The notes below the pieces were generated by a model. That model was not told the DNA's origin and made no database searches. It was given only the letters and a program-made list of their open reading frames with translations. Positions 18,811 through 26,523 of a stretch of 64,000 nt of DNA are shown here, one piece after another (the first letter of the stretch is position 1; each line of letters begins with the position of its first letter). The stretch is taken from assembly GCF_018070025.1 (NCBI RefSeq), contig NZ_JAGPYQ010000001.1, positions 558,001 to 622,000 of the forward strand, given 5' to 3'. Source of the stretch: Streptomyces liliiviolaceus (lineage in GTDB: Bacteria; Actinomycetota; Actinomycetes; Streptomycetales; Streptomycetaceae). The position numbers and the translations under genes were made by a program.

Positions 18811-18849
18811 GTGAACCATGTTGACTCGGTTCACAAGCTCTGCTGTGAT
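18811..18849 (+). promoter_or_regulatory. Promoter with overlapping inverted repeat, upstream of the tandem-repeat protein
   Basis: TTGACT (18821-18826), a 17-base spacer and TGTGAT (18844-18849) form a plausible promoter for the gene at 18913. A perfect 7-bp inverted repeat GTGAACC / GGTTCAC (18811-18817, 18828-18834) brackets the -35 box and looks like an operator. Confidence 0.55.
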
Positions 18850-18912
18850 TGACCCATCGGATGAACGGCCGCCGGGTTACGGCGGTCGTCAGCCTCTGGG
18901 GAGGGGACTGTC

Positions 18913-19638
18913 ATGGGCGCCAAGGGAAAGATCGCGCTGGGGGTCGTCGTGGGCGTCGTCGTCATCGGCGCGGTGTCGGCGAACGCGGGCGACGACGGCG
19001 ACGGCGGTTCCGGGAGCGGCAAGGACTCCACGGCCGCCGCCGGGCGCGAGTCCGGCAAGAAGGCCGGGGACGACGCCGGTTCGGACGCCGACACCAAGAG
19101 CGACACCAAGGCCGGCAAGGCGGCGGGCGCCGAGAAGAAGGCGGCGTTCGAGGGGGACGGCGACTTCCAGGTCGGCACCGACGTACAGCCCGGCACCTAC
19201 CGGACCACCGGCAACGCCGACGGCCTCTGCTACTGGGAGCGCTCCAAGGACGCCTCGGGCGAGATGGACTCGATCCTCGCCAACGACAACGTCAGCGGCG
19301 CCAGCTACGTGACGATCCTGAAGACCGACAAGCTCTTCAAGTCGAGCGGCTGCAAGGACTGGGAGGCCGTGGACGCGAAGACCTCCGGCACGCCGGCCAA
19401 GCTGATCAAGGGCGACGGCGGGATGCACAGAGTGGGCGCCGACATCGCCCCCGGCACCTACAGGTCCGCGGGCAACACGGACGACCTCTGCTACTGGGAG
19501 CGGACCAAGGACTCCTCCCACTCGATGGAGTCGATCATCGCGAACGACAACGTGTCCGGCTCGGCCGTCGTGACCGTCGCCGCCGGGGACGCGTACTTCA
19601 AGACCTCGGGCTGCAAGGACTGGAAGAAGACGGGCTGA
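18913..19638 (+). CDS. Exported protein with two tandem ~70-residue repeats
   Basis: 241 residues, no named function. An N-terminal membrane anchor or uncleaved signal (IALGVVVGVVVIGAVSANAG, 7-26) is followed by an Asp/Lys/Ser-rich low-complexity linker (27-80). Two copies of one domain follow (82-151 and 169-238), each with VG.D..PGTYR, LCYWER.KD, a NDNVSG turn and SGCKDW. Each copy has two cysteines (106/147 and 193/234) that could form one disulfide, as expected outside the cell. ATG 18913 follows GGGAGGGG. Downstream is a lipoprotein gene 56 bases away, probably in the same transcript. The fold may be a small beta-sandwich; a wall or envelope role is inferred. Confidence 0.88.
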   Translation: MGAKGKIALGVVVGVVVIGAVSANAGDDGDGGSGSGKDSTAAAGRESGKKAGDDAGSDADTKSDTKAGKAAGAEKKAAFEGDGDFQVGTDVQPGTYRTTGNADGLCYWERSKDASGEMDSILANDNVSGASYVTILKTDKLFKSSGCKDWEAVDAKTSGTPAKLIKGDGGMHRVGADIAPGTYRSAGNTDDLCYWERTKDSSHSMESIIANDNVSGSAVVTVAAGDAYFKTSGCKDWKKTG

Positions 19639-19694
19639 CGCCCCGCCCTCCCCTGCCCCACCACCGTTCCACCTCGATCTCGAAGGAAACCGTC

Positions 19695-20441
19695 ATGCGT
19701 CGCACCGCACTTGCCGCCCTCTGTCTCGCCGCCGCGGCCACCGCCTCGCTCACCGGCTGTCTGCCCGGCGAGGACAAGGCCGACAGCAAGCCGAAGGGCC
19801 CGTTCGCCGGGCTGACCGGGGGCGAGATCGCCGACCGGGCCGTGAAGGCGACCTCGAACGCCTCGTCGCTGCGCATGAAGGGCGACATCCTGGACGACGA
19901 CGGCAGCCGTATCGACCTCGACATGGCCCTCGACAAGAAGGGCCGGTGCGCCGGCACGATGAGCGCCGACGGCCAGGGCGAGGCCCAGCTCATGAAGACC
20001 GGCGACACCCTCTACATGAAGTACGACGAGAAGTTCCTCCGCGCCCAGGACGAGGACGCGCCGAAGGAGGAGACCGACCAGGTGGTGGCGATGCTGGCCG
20101 GCAAGTGGACCAAGATGTCCGCGAAGGGCTCGGACGCCAAGGACATCGCCGGCTTCTGCGACCTCGGCACCGTCCTCGCGGACTTCGAGGACGTCAGCTC
20201 CGACGCCACCCGCGGCAAGGCCACCACGGTCGACGGCGCCCCGGCGATCGTCCTGCACGAGAAGGACGGCAAGGACACCTCCACGCTGTTCGTCGCCACC
20301 GAGGGCAAGCCCTACCTGCTGAAGGTCGTCAACAAGTCCGCCAAGGACCCGGGCACGGTCATCTTCAGCGACTTCGACACGCCTGTCCCCGCCGAGACCC
20401 CCAAGGGCAAGATCCTCGACCTGGACGCGCTGGGCGGCTGA
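19695..20441 (+). CDS. LppX/LprAFG-like lipoprotein
   Basis: 248-residue lipoprotein: signal peptide with lipobox SLTGCLP (Cys ~22). The mature part reads like the LppX_LprAFG/LolA-like fold of actinobacterial envelope proteins: ADRAVKATSNASSLRMKGDI, then strands with DLDMALDKKGRCAGTM, GDTLYMKYDEKFL and the late PYLLKVVNKSAKDPGTVIFSDF. Such proteins bind lipids or act in lipid transport; that is family knowledge, not shown here. The gene follows the tandem-repeat protein with GAAGGAAA before ATG 19695 and ends at a bidirectional hairpin. Confidence 0.87.
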   Translation: MRRTALAALCLAAAATASLTGCLPGEDKADSKPKGPFAGLTGGEIADRAVKATSNASSLRMKGDILDDDGSRIDLDMALDKKGRCAGTMSADGQGEAQLMKTGDTLYMKYDEKFLRAQDEDAPKEETDQVVAMLAGKWTKMSAKGSDAKDIAGFCDLGTVLADFEDVSSDATRGKATTVDGAPAIVLHEKDGKDTSTLFVATEGKPYLLKVVNKSAKDPGTVIFSDFDTPVPAETPKGKILDLDALGG

Positions 20442-20462
20442 CGGTCGTCGCGGGATCCCGGC

Positions 20463-20490
20463 GAGGCGCGCCCACGGGGGGGCGCGTCTC
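20463..20490. terminator. Bidirectional hairpin between convergent genes
   Basis: GAGGCGCGCCC (20463-20473) pairs with GGGCGCGTCTC (20480-20490) with one G-U pair and a 6-base loop. It overlaps the stop codon of the GNAT gene. Confidence 0.7.
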
Positions 20491-21232
20491 AAAGGGCGTG
20501 CCGCACCCATACGTTGGGCTCGACGTACACCGCGTACCCGAGCGCCGGCTCGCAGTGCACCGGCACCAGCGCGCCGGGCACCGCGACGCGGCCCTCCTTG
20601 TCGAACGGCAGCCCCGTCCACTCCCGCCACTCGTCCAGCGACGCGGCGACGGTCATCGACGCCGGTGCCACCGCCTCGATGCGCCCGCCCGCCCGGACGT
20701 GGACCCGCAGCCACGGGTCGTGCGGCAGCCCGTCCTCACGCGTCCGGAACGCGTACTCCTCCATCGCCGTCCACGGTTCCCGGTGCTTCGCGCTCGGCCG
20801 CACCGGTGCGACGACCTCGCCGAAGCCCTTGGCCCGGGCGTTGTCGCGCATCGCCGAGAGCATCCGCGCCGACAGGCCGGTGCCCTGGGCGTGCGGGGCG
20901 ACGACGATCGAGATGGCGCTCACGGTGTCGGGTGCGACGCCCTGGCGCAGATCCCCGAACGCCCGTACCAGCACCTCGTCCCAGCCCCGGGCCGGCAGCG
21001 CGCCCGGCCCCTCGTCCCCTAGGGCGAACGGCACGCTGTAGGCGTGCGCGACCACTTCGCCGCCCTCGTCCTCGGCGAACAGCACGTACTCCGGCAGTTC
21101 CCTGGCGATCCGGCCGTAGTGCGCGTTGCCGACGAGGTCGTTGCGGATGAACTCCGGCCAGGTGTCGGCCATCCCCGTCACCGCGTCGTACATCTCCGGA
21201 CGCTCGGCGAGGCTCGCGATTCTCAGCACCAT
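20489..21232 (-). CDS. GNAT-family N-acetyltransferase
   Basis: 247 residues with a GNAT core: AISIVVAPHAQGTGLSARML gives the acetyl-CoA pyrophosphate-binding loop (Q/R-x-x-G-x-G/A region: AQGTGLS), followed by the helix MLSAMRDNARAKGFGEVVAPV. The C-terminal ~80 residues (DPWLRVHVRAGGRIEAVAPA; WREWTGLPFD) are characteristic of a group of actinobacterial GNAT proteins without a known substrate. Start is ATG 21232 (MVLRIASLAERPEMY); an overlapping GTG at 21229 is possible. Convergent with the lipoprotein gene, sharing a hairpin. Confidence 0.85.
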   Translation of the reverse strand: MVLRIASLAERPEMYDAVTGMADTWPEFIRNDLVGNAHYGRIARELPEYVLFAEDEGGEVVAHAYSVPFALGDEGPGALPARGWDEVLVRAFGDLRQGVAPDTVSAISIVVAPHAQGTGLSARMLSAMRDNARAKGFGEVVAPVRPSAKHREPWTAMEEYAFRTREDGLPHDPWLRVHVRAGGRIEAVAPASMTVAASLDEWREWTGLPFDKEGRVAVPGALVPVHCEPALGYAVYVEPNVWVRHAL

Positions 21233-21388
21233 GCCGGACACGGTAGGCACCGCACCGGCCCCGGTGAAACCGCTTTTCCGGCACGGAACCGCCCGGCCCG
21301 GGGCCCGCGTGGAGCCGACGCGAAGCCCGCCCCGGAGCCCTGCCGCAGCCCCTCTGCGACTCCTCGTCAGCCCGCCGCGAGCCTGCCG

Positions 21389-22105
21389 TCAGTCGGCGTG
21401 GAACCGGCTCGGCGCCTGCGTCGACGTGCCACCCGTGGGGAGCTTCTGCCCCGGGCAGGAGGACAGCACCTTCTTCATCGCGGCCTTCTCCGCGTCGGTG
21501 ACCCACAGTTCGTACTTCTTCTTCACGGCCACCTGACCGGCCACGTACGTGCAGCGGTACGCCTTGTGCGGCGGGAGCCAGGTCGCGGTGTCCCCGTCGC
21601 CCTTGCTGCGGTTGCGTCCGGCGTCGACGGCGAGGAGGTTCAGCGGGTCGTTGGCCAGCGCTATCCGCTTGCTCGCGTCCCACTTGCCGGCACCCTTCTG
21701 CCAGGCGTCCGACAGGGCGACGAGATGGTCTATGTCGACCTCGCTGCGCCCGCCGCGCACGAAGGTGACGTCCTTGTCGGTGTACGGGTCGGGGGAGAGC
21801 GTCCCCGATTTCACGCTGCAGTCGCCGTCGCTGAACTTCACCTCCTTCAAGTCCCGTTTGAGGATGTCGTCGCGGGTGTCGCAGCCGTTCGAATCGGTGT
21901 CCGCCCAGGGGGTGCCGAACTTGTCCCGGTCGTACCCCGTCTTGGGCGCCCTCCCCTTGACGGTCAGTGAGTCGACCGCGGTGAGGGCCGCTCCGCCCGC
22001 GCCGGCCGGCTCCTGAGGTCCGGCGGCACCGGTCGTCTCCGCGGTGCAGCCGGTCGCGGCGAGCAGCAGAACCGCGGCACCTGCGGTCCTGGTCCAGAAC
22101 GTCAC
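21389..22105 (-). CDS. Secreted HNH endonuclease family lipoprotein (DUF1524/GmrSD-type)
   Basis: 238-residue predicted extracellular nuclease. Lipobox LLAATGCTA near residue 20 predicts a lipid anchor. Nuclease core: GGRSEVDIDHLVALSDAW, where DH is the catalytic/metal pair, then NDPLNLLAVDAGRNRSKGDGD and WLPPHKAYRCTYVAGQ, the usual order in actinobacterial secreted HNH proteins of the GmrSD C-terminal type. Four later cysteines could form disulfides (e.g. C75/C96, YRCTY and SSCPG). No partner gene nearby; role may be nutrient scavenging of DNA or competition. Confidence 0.87.
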   Translation of the reverse strand: MTFWTRTAGAAVLLLAATGCTAETTGAAGPQEPAGAGGAALTAVDSLTVKGRAPKTGYDRDKFGTPWADTDSNGCDTRDDILKRDLKEVKFSDGDCSVKSGTLSPDPYTDKDVTFVRGGRSEVDIDHLVALSDAWQKGAGKWDASKRIALANDPLNLLAVDAGRNRSKGDGDTATWLPPHKAYRCTYVAGQVAVKKKYELWVTDAEKAAMKKVLSSCPGQKLPTGGTSTQAPSRFHAD

Positions 22106-22606
22106 GGGCGCTCCTTCTTCTTGCTTTCCCTGCCCGCCCCGAGGGGCGGTCTTCCGTCATCTCACCGTACTGGCCCGGAGGTTGGGAGAGAACGGCGCGA
22201 AAGGTACGTATGGTGACTTTGGTGAGCAAGTGGCGCACAACCGGCGTGACGGAGGTGGTGAGACGCCCCCGGTCCGCGGTGAGGCGTCCTCGACCCCCGG
22301 AGACCGGCTGTCCCGGATCACGCCCCTCACACCTTTCCGATCCCCAGCGTCGTCTCCGACGGCGCAACTCGGCGCTGGCGGCGGCGAGGGGCCGCCCGGC
22401 CGGGTCGACGGACTCGGCCGCGCGACGGGCCAGGCGGCGGCTTCGCGACGCTCCTCCTGAGCCACAATCTGAACTGCCCGGTGGGCGGCCAGGACCCGGA
22501 GGAGGTGTTCCACGCTCTGACGGGGCTGCTCTTCAAGTCCACGTGACACCGGCGCACCAGCGCCACAGGCCCGCGGCCCACCCGGGCCGCAGCCCGCAAC
22601 CTCCCC
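22106..22606. other. 500-base intergenic region between mfd and the HNH gene
   Basis: No convincing complete gene. It holds the upstream region of the HNH lipoprotein gene and, at 22439-22546 on the plus strand, a short sensible peptide frame described separately. The rest is high-GC sequence in which I see no strong hairpin or repeat. Confidence 0.5.
22439..22546 (+). pseudogene. Possible C-terminal gene remnant
   Basis: A 36-codon frame reads GFATLLLSHNLNCPV, then GGQDPEEVFHALTGLLF and stops. It looks protein-like, in contrast to the Arg/Pro-rich text just upstream in the same frame, where a stop occurs at about 22280 and no start codon is present. I do not recognise the family. It may be a remnant of a longer gene joined by a frameshift, or chance. 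Confidence 0.25.
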
Positions 22607-25600
22607 CTACGACCCCAGGATCGAAGCCAAGAACTCCCCCGTCCACCCCAGCAGCTCCCGCCCGACCAGCGGCTTGCCGCCGACCTTCGCCGTCTTCGGG
22701 CGCGGGACCAGAACCTGGTGGGCGGACGGCTTGACGACGGTGCCCGGGTACAGGCGCTGGAGCCGTAGTTCCTGCGACTCCCGCAACTCCACCGGGGCGA
22801 ACCGGATGTTGTTGCCCTGGAGGACGACCTCGCCCACTCCGCACGCGCGCGCGAGCATCCGCAGTCCGGCCACCAGGAGCAGGTTCTCCACCGGCTCGGG
22901 CAGCTTCCCGTACCGGTCGACGAGTTCCTCGCGTACGGCCTTGATGTCGTCCTCGGAGTTGACCGAGGCGATCGCGCGGTAGGCCTGCAGGCGCAGCCGC
23001 TCGCCCGGCGCGTAGTCGTGCGGGACGTGCGCGTCGACCGGGAGCTCGATCTTGACCTCCAGCGGCGCCTCCTCGACGACCCCGCCCTCCATGGAGGCGC
23101 GGTAGTCGGCGACCGCCTCGCCCACCATGCGTACGTACAGGTCGAAACCGACGCCGGCGATGTGGCCCGACTGCTCGCCGCCCAGCAGGTTTCCGGCGCC
23201 GCGGATCTCCAGGTCCTTCATGGCCACGTACATGCCCGCGCCCATCTCCGTGTGCTGGGCGATGGTCGCGAGGCGTTCGTGCGCCGTCTCCGTGAGCGGC
23301 TTCTCCGGGGGGTAGAGGAAGTAGGCGTAACCGCGCTCGCGGCCTCGCCCCACCCGGCCGCGCAGCTGGTGCAGTTGCGAGAGGCCGAAGTTGTCGCCGC
23401 GCTCCACGATCAGCGTGTTCGCGTTCGAGATGTCGATGCCCGACTCGACGATGGTCGTGGAGACGAGGACGTCGAACTTCTTCTCCCAGAAGTCGACGAC
23501 GACCTGCTCCAGGGCCTGTTCGGTCATCTGGCCGTGGGCGGTGGCGATCCGCGCCTCCGGCACGATCTCGCGCAGCCGGGCCGCGGCCCGGTCGATCGAC
23601 TCGACGCGGTTGTGGATGTAGAAGACCTGGCCCTCCCGCAGCAGCTCCCTGCGCACGGCGGCGCCGATCTGCTTCTGCTCGTAGGGGCCGACGAAGGTCA
23701 GGACCGGGTGCCGCTCCTCCGGCGGAGTGGTGATCGTCGACATCTCACGGATGCCCGTCACCGCCATCTCCAGGGTGCGCGGGATCGGGGTGGCGGACAT
23801 GGTCAGTACGTCCACGTTCGCGCGCAGCTTCTTCAGCTGCTCCTTGTGCTCGACGCCGAACCGCTGCTCCTCGTCGACGACGACCAGTCCCAGGTCCTTG
23901 AACTTGGTCTCCGAGGAGAACAGCCGGTGCGTGCCGATGACGACGTCCACGGAGCCCTCCCGCAGCCCCTCCAGGGTGGCCTTCGCCTCGGTGTCGGACT
24001 GGAAGCGCGACAGGGCCCGTACGTTGACGGGGAACTGCGAGTAGCGCTCGCTGAACGTCCCGAAGTGCTGCTGCACCAGCAGGGTGGTGGGCACGAGGAC
24101 GGCGACCTGCTTGCCGTCCTGGACCGCCTTGAAGGCCGCGCGGACCGCGATCTCCGTCTTGCCGTAACCGACGTCGCCGCAGATCAGCCGGTCCATCGGG
24201 ACCGTCTTCTCCATGTCGTCCTTGACCTCGGCGATGGTCGTGAGCTGGTCGGGCGTCTCGGTGTACGGGAACGCGTCCTCCAGTTCGCGCTGCCAGGGCG
24301 TGTCGGCGCCGAAGGCGTGGCCGGGGGCCGCCATCCGGGCCGAGTACAGCCTGATCAGGTCCGCCGCGATCTCCTTGACGGCCTTCTTGGCGCGCGCCTT
24401 GGTCTTCGTCCAGTCGGCGCCGCCGAGGCGGTGCATGGTCGGCGCCTCGCCGCCCACGTACTTGGTGATCTGTTCCAGCTGGTCCGTGGGGATGTAGAGG
24501 CGGTCGCCGGGCTGGCCGCGCTTGGCGGGCGCGTACTCGACGACCAGGTACTCGCGGGTCGCGCTCTGCACGGTCCGCTGGACCATCTCGATGTAGCGGC
24601 CGACGCCGTGCTGCTCGTGGACGATGTAGTCGCCCGTCTCCAGCGTCAGCGGGTCGATGCTCTTCCTGCGGCGGGCCGGCATCCGGGCGCCGTCCTTGCC
24701 GGCAGCCTTCTGCCCGGTGAGGTCGGTCTCGGTGAGCACGGCGAGTCTGAGCGCCGGGTCGACGAACCCGTAGTCGATCGAGCCGCAGGACACCTGCACG
24801 ACCGAGGGGGCCAGCGCGCCGAGGTCCGACTCCAGGCGGGCCGCGATGCCCTCCCCGCCGAGCACCTCGACCGTACGGGCCGCCGGGCCGTGCGCCTCGG
24901 TGACGAACACCGTGCGCCAGCCGTCCGCGAGCCAGCCCTTGGTGTCGGCGAGGGCCTTCGCGGTGTCGCCGCGGTAGGTCTCGGGGGCGTGCATCCCGAG
25001 CTTCAGCGTGTCCGCGTCACCGGCGGCGGCGTCCGCGAACGTCTCCGTCAGTGCCTCGTCCGCCGCGAACTGCGACACCGACCACCACATCATGTCCAGC
25101 TCGCGCGCCCGCTCCCGGACGTCCGCGATCGACCACAGGGACGCCGCGTCGACGTCGATGGGGGCCTCGCCGCCGCCCGCCGTCGCCGCCCAGGACGCCT
25201 GGAGGAACTCCTGCGAGGTCGCCACCAGGTCGGCGGCGCGCGTACGCACCCGCTCGGGGTCGCACACGAGGGCCATGGAGCCCTTGGGCAGGACGTCGAT
25301 CAGCAGCTCCATGTCGTCGACGAGGACCGGAGCGAGGGATTCCATGCCCTCGACCGCGATGCCCTCGGCGATCTTGCCGAGCAGCTCGCCCAGCTCGGGG
25401 TGCTCCTCCGCCAGCGCCGCCGCCTTGGCCCGTACGTCGTCCGTGAGCAGCAGTTCGCGGCAGGGCGGCGCCCACAGTCCGTGCTCGGCGACCTCAAGGG
25501 ACCGCTGGTCGGCGACCTTGAAGTAACGGATCTCCTCGACGTCGTCGCCCCAGAACTCCACGCGCAGCGGATGCTCCTCGGTGGGCGGGAAGACGTCCAG

Positions 25601-26167
25601 GATCCCGCCGCGTACGGCGAACTCGCCGCGCTTCTCCACCAGCTCCACCCGGGCGTACGCCGCTGCCGCCAGGCCCTTCACGATGTCGCCGAGGTCGGCG
25701 CTCTGGCCGGTCCGCAGGGCGACGGGTTCCAGGTCGCCCAGGCCCTTGACCTGGGGCTGGAGGACCGAGCGCACGGGGGCGACCACCACGGAGACGGGGC
25801 CGGTCTCCGGGTCGTCGGGGCGCGGGTGGGCGAGCCTGCGCAGGACGGCGATCCTGCGGCCGACGGTGTCGCTGCGGGGGGACAGCCGCTCGTGCGGCAG
25901 GGTCTCCCAGGACGGGTACTCCACGACGCTGTCCGACGGCAGCAGTGAGCGCAGGGCCGCCGCCAGGTCCTCGGCCTCGCGGCCGGTGGCGGTGACCGCC
26001 AGGACCGTGCGGCCGGCCTCCCTGGCCAGGGCCGCCACCGCGAAGGGCCTGGCGGCGGGTGGGCCGACCAGGTCCACGTGCATGCGGTTGCCGTCGCCGG
26101 CGGCCTTCACCGCTTCGGTGAGTGCGGCGTCCTTGACGACGGCGTCGAGCAGACCGTGCAGGCTCAT
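22607..26167 (-). CDS. mfd: Transcription-repair coupling factor Mfd
   Basis: 1186-residue ATP-dependent translocase that removes RNA polymerase stalled at DNA lesions and recruits UvrA. Order of parts: UvrB-like N-terminal damage-recognition modules (SVVEYPSWETLPHERLSPRSD), the CarD-like RNAP-interaction domain (GDYIVHEQHGVGRYI), the RecG-like translocase with Walker A GDVGYGKTEIA, DEEQ box VVVDEEQRFG, motif III TMSATPIPRTLEM, motif VI QLRGRVGRGRERGYAYF, and the C-terminal TRCF domain. Length is normal. ATG 26167 begins MSLHGLLDAV; earlier in-frame starts run into repeat sequence. Confidence 0.97.
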   Translation of the reverse strand: MSLHGLLDAVVKDAALTEAVKAAGDGNRMHVDLVGPPAARPFAVAALAREAGRTVLAVTATGREAEDLAAALRSLLPSDSVVEYPSWETLPHERLSPRSDTVGRRIAVLRRLAHPRPDDPETGPVSVVVAPVRSVLQPQVKGLGDLEPVALRTGQSADLGDIVKGLAAAAYARVELVEKRGEFAVRGGILDVFPPTEEHPLRVEFWGDDVEEIRYFKVADQRSLEVAEHGLWAPPCRELLLTDDVRAKAAALAEEHPELGELLGKIAEGIAVEGMESLAPVLVDDMELLIDVLPKGSMALVCDPERVRTRAADLVATSQEFLQASWAATAGGGEAPIDVDAASLWSIADVRERARELDMMWWSVSQFAADEALTETFADAAAGDADTLKLGMHAPETYRGDTAKALADTKGWLADGWRTVFVTEAHGPAARTVEVLGGEGIAARLESDLGALAPSVVQVSCGSIDYGFVDPALRLAVLTETDLTGQKAAGKDGARMPARRRKSIDPLTLETGDYIVHEQHGVGRYIEMVQRTVQSATREYLVVEYAPAKRGQPGDRLYIPTDQLEQITKYVGGEAPTMHRLGGADWTKTKARAKKAVKEIAADLIRLYSARMAAPGHAFGADTPWQRELEDAFPYTETPDQLTTIAEVKDDMEKTVPMDRLICGDVGYGKTEIAVRAAFKAVQDGKQVAVLVPTTLLVQQHFGTFSERYSQFPVNVRALSRFQSDTEAKATLEGLREGSVDVVIGTHRLFSSETKFKDLGLVVVDEEQRFGVEHKEQLKKLRANVDVLTMSATPIPRTLEMAVTGIREMSTITTPPEERHPVLTFVGPYEQKQIGAAVRRELLREGQVFYIHNRVESIDRAAARLREIVPEARIATAHGQMTEQALEQVVVDFWEKKFDVLVSTTIVESGIDISNANTLIVERGDNFGLSQLHQLRGRVGRGRERGYAYFLYPPEKPLTETAHERLATIAQHTEMGAGMYVAMKDLEIRGAGNLLGGEQSGHIAGVGFDLYVRMVGEAVADYRASMEGGVVEEAPLEVKIELPVDAHVPHDYAPGERLRLQAYRAIASVNSEDDIKAVREELVDRYGKLPEPVENLLLVAGLRMLARACGVGEVVLQGNNIRFAPVELRESQELRLQRLYPGTVVKPSAHQVLVPRPKTAKVGGKPLVGRELLGWTGEFLASILGS

Positions 26168-26315
26168 GAAGGGGTTCCGTCCGAGGATCTGGGGAGCTGA
26201 GGGGGTGGGTGGGGTGGGCAACGCGAGGCACCCGACACGTCTGACGGGCCGGGGGTGTCCAGGGTACGACGCCGGGGTGCTCCCCGCCCGCCCCTGTGGA
26301 CAGAGGGGGGCTTCC

Positions 26316-26427
26316 TCGCCCCCGCCGCCCCTACCCTCCCCGTCACTGCATGGGGGCTGCGCCCCCTCGCCCCCATCGCGCAGTTCCCCGCGCCCCCAGG
26401 AACCTGGGGCGCGGGGAACTGCGCGAT
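26316..26427. repeat. Composite repeat: family B module plus perfect family A palindrome
   Basis: 26316-26340 is an inverted copy of the CGCCCCCGCCGCCCCTACCC module of family B. At 26375-26427 two family A 20-mers face each other and form a perfect 22-bp stem (ATCGCGCAGTTCCCCGCGCC... and its complement) with loop CAGGAACCT. The block fills the 356-base gap between the ABC permease (3' end) and mfd (5' end) and probably ends the ABC transcript; the mfd promoter should lie in 26168-26310. Confidence 0.88.
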
Positions 26428-26523
26428 CTTTCGGGGCCACCCCCACCGGGCCCGCACCACCGGGCTCCCACCAAGACCCCCGTCCGTGGTGGACGCTCAA
26501 GCAGCGCAGCGGCCCGGCGGCAG

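Noticed and set aside
23018..25948. Long open frame on the plus strand opposite mfd
   Set aside because: It is the antisense of a clear Mfd coding sequence. High GC makes such antisense frames common here, and its codon pattern is the shadow of the minus-strand third-position bias.
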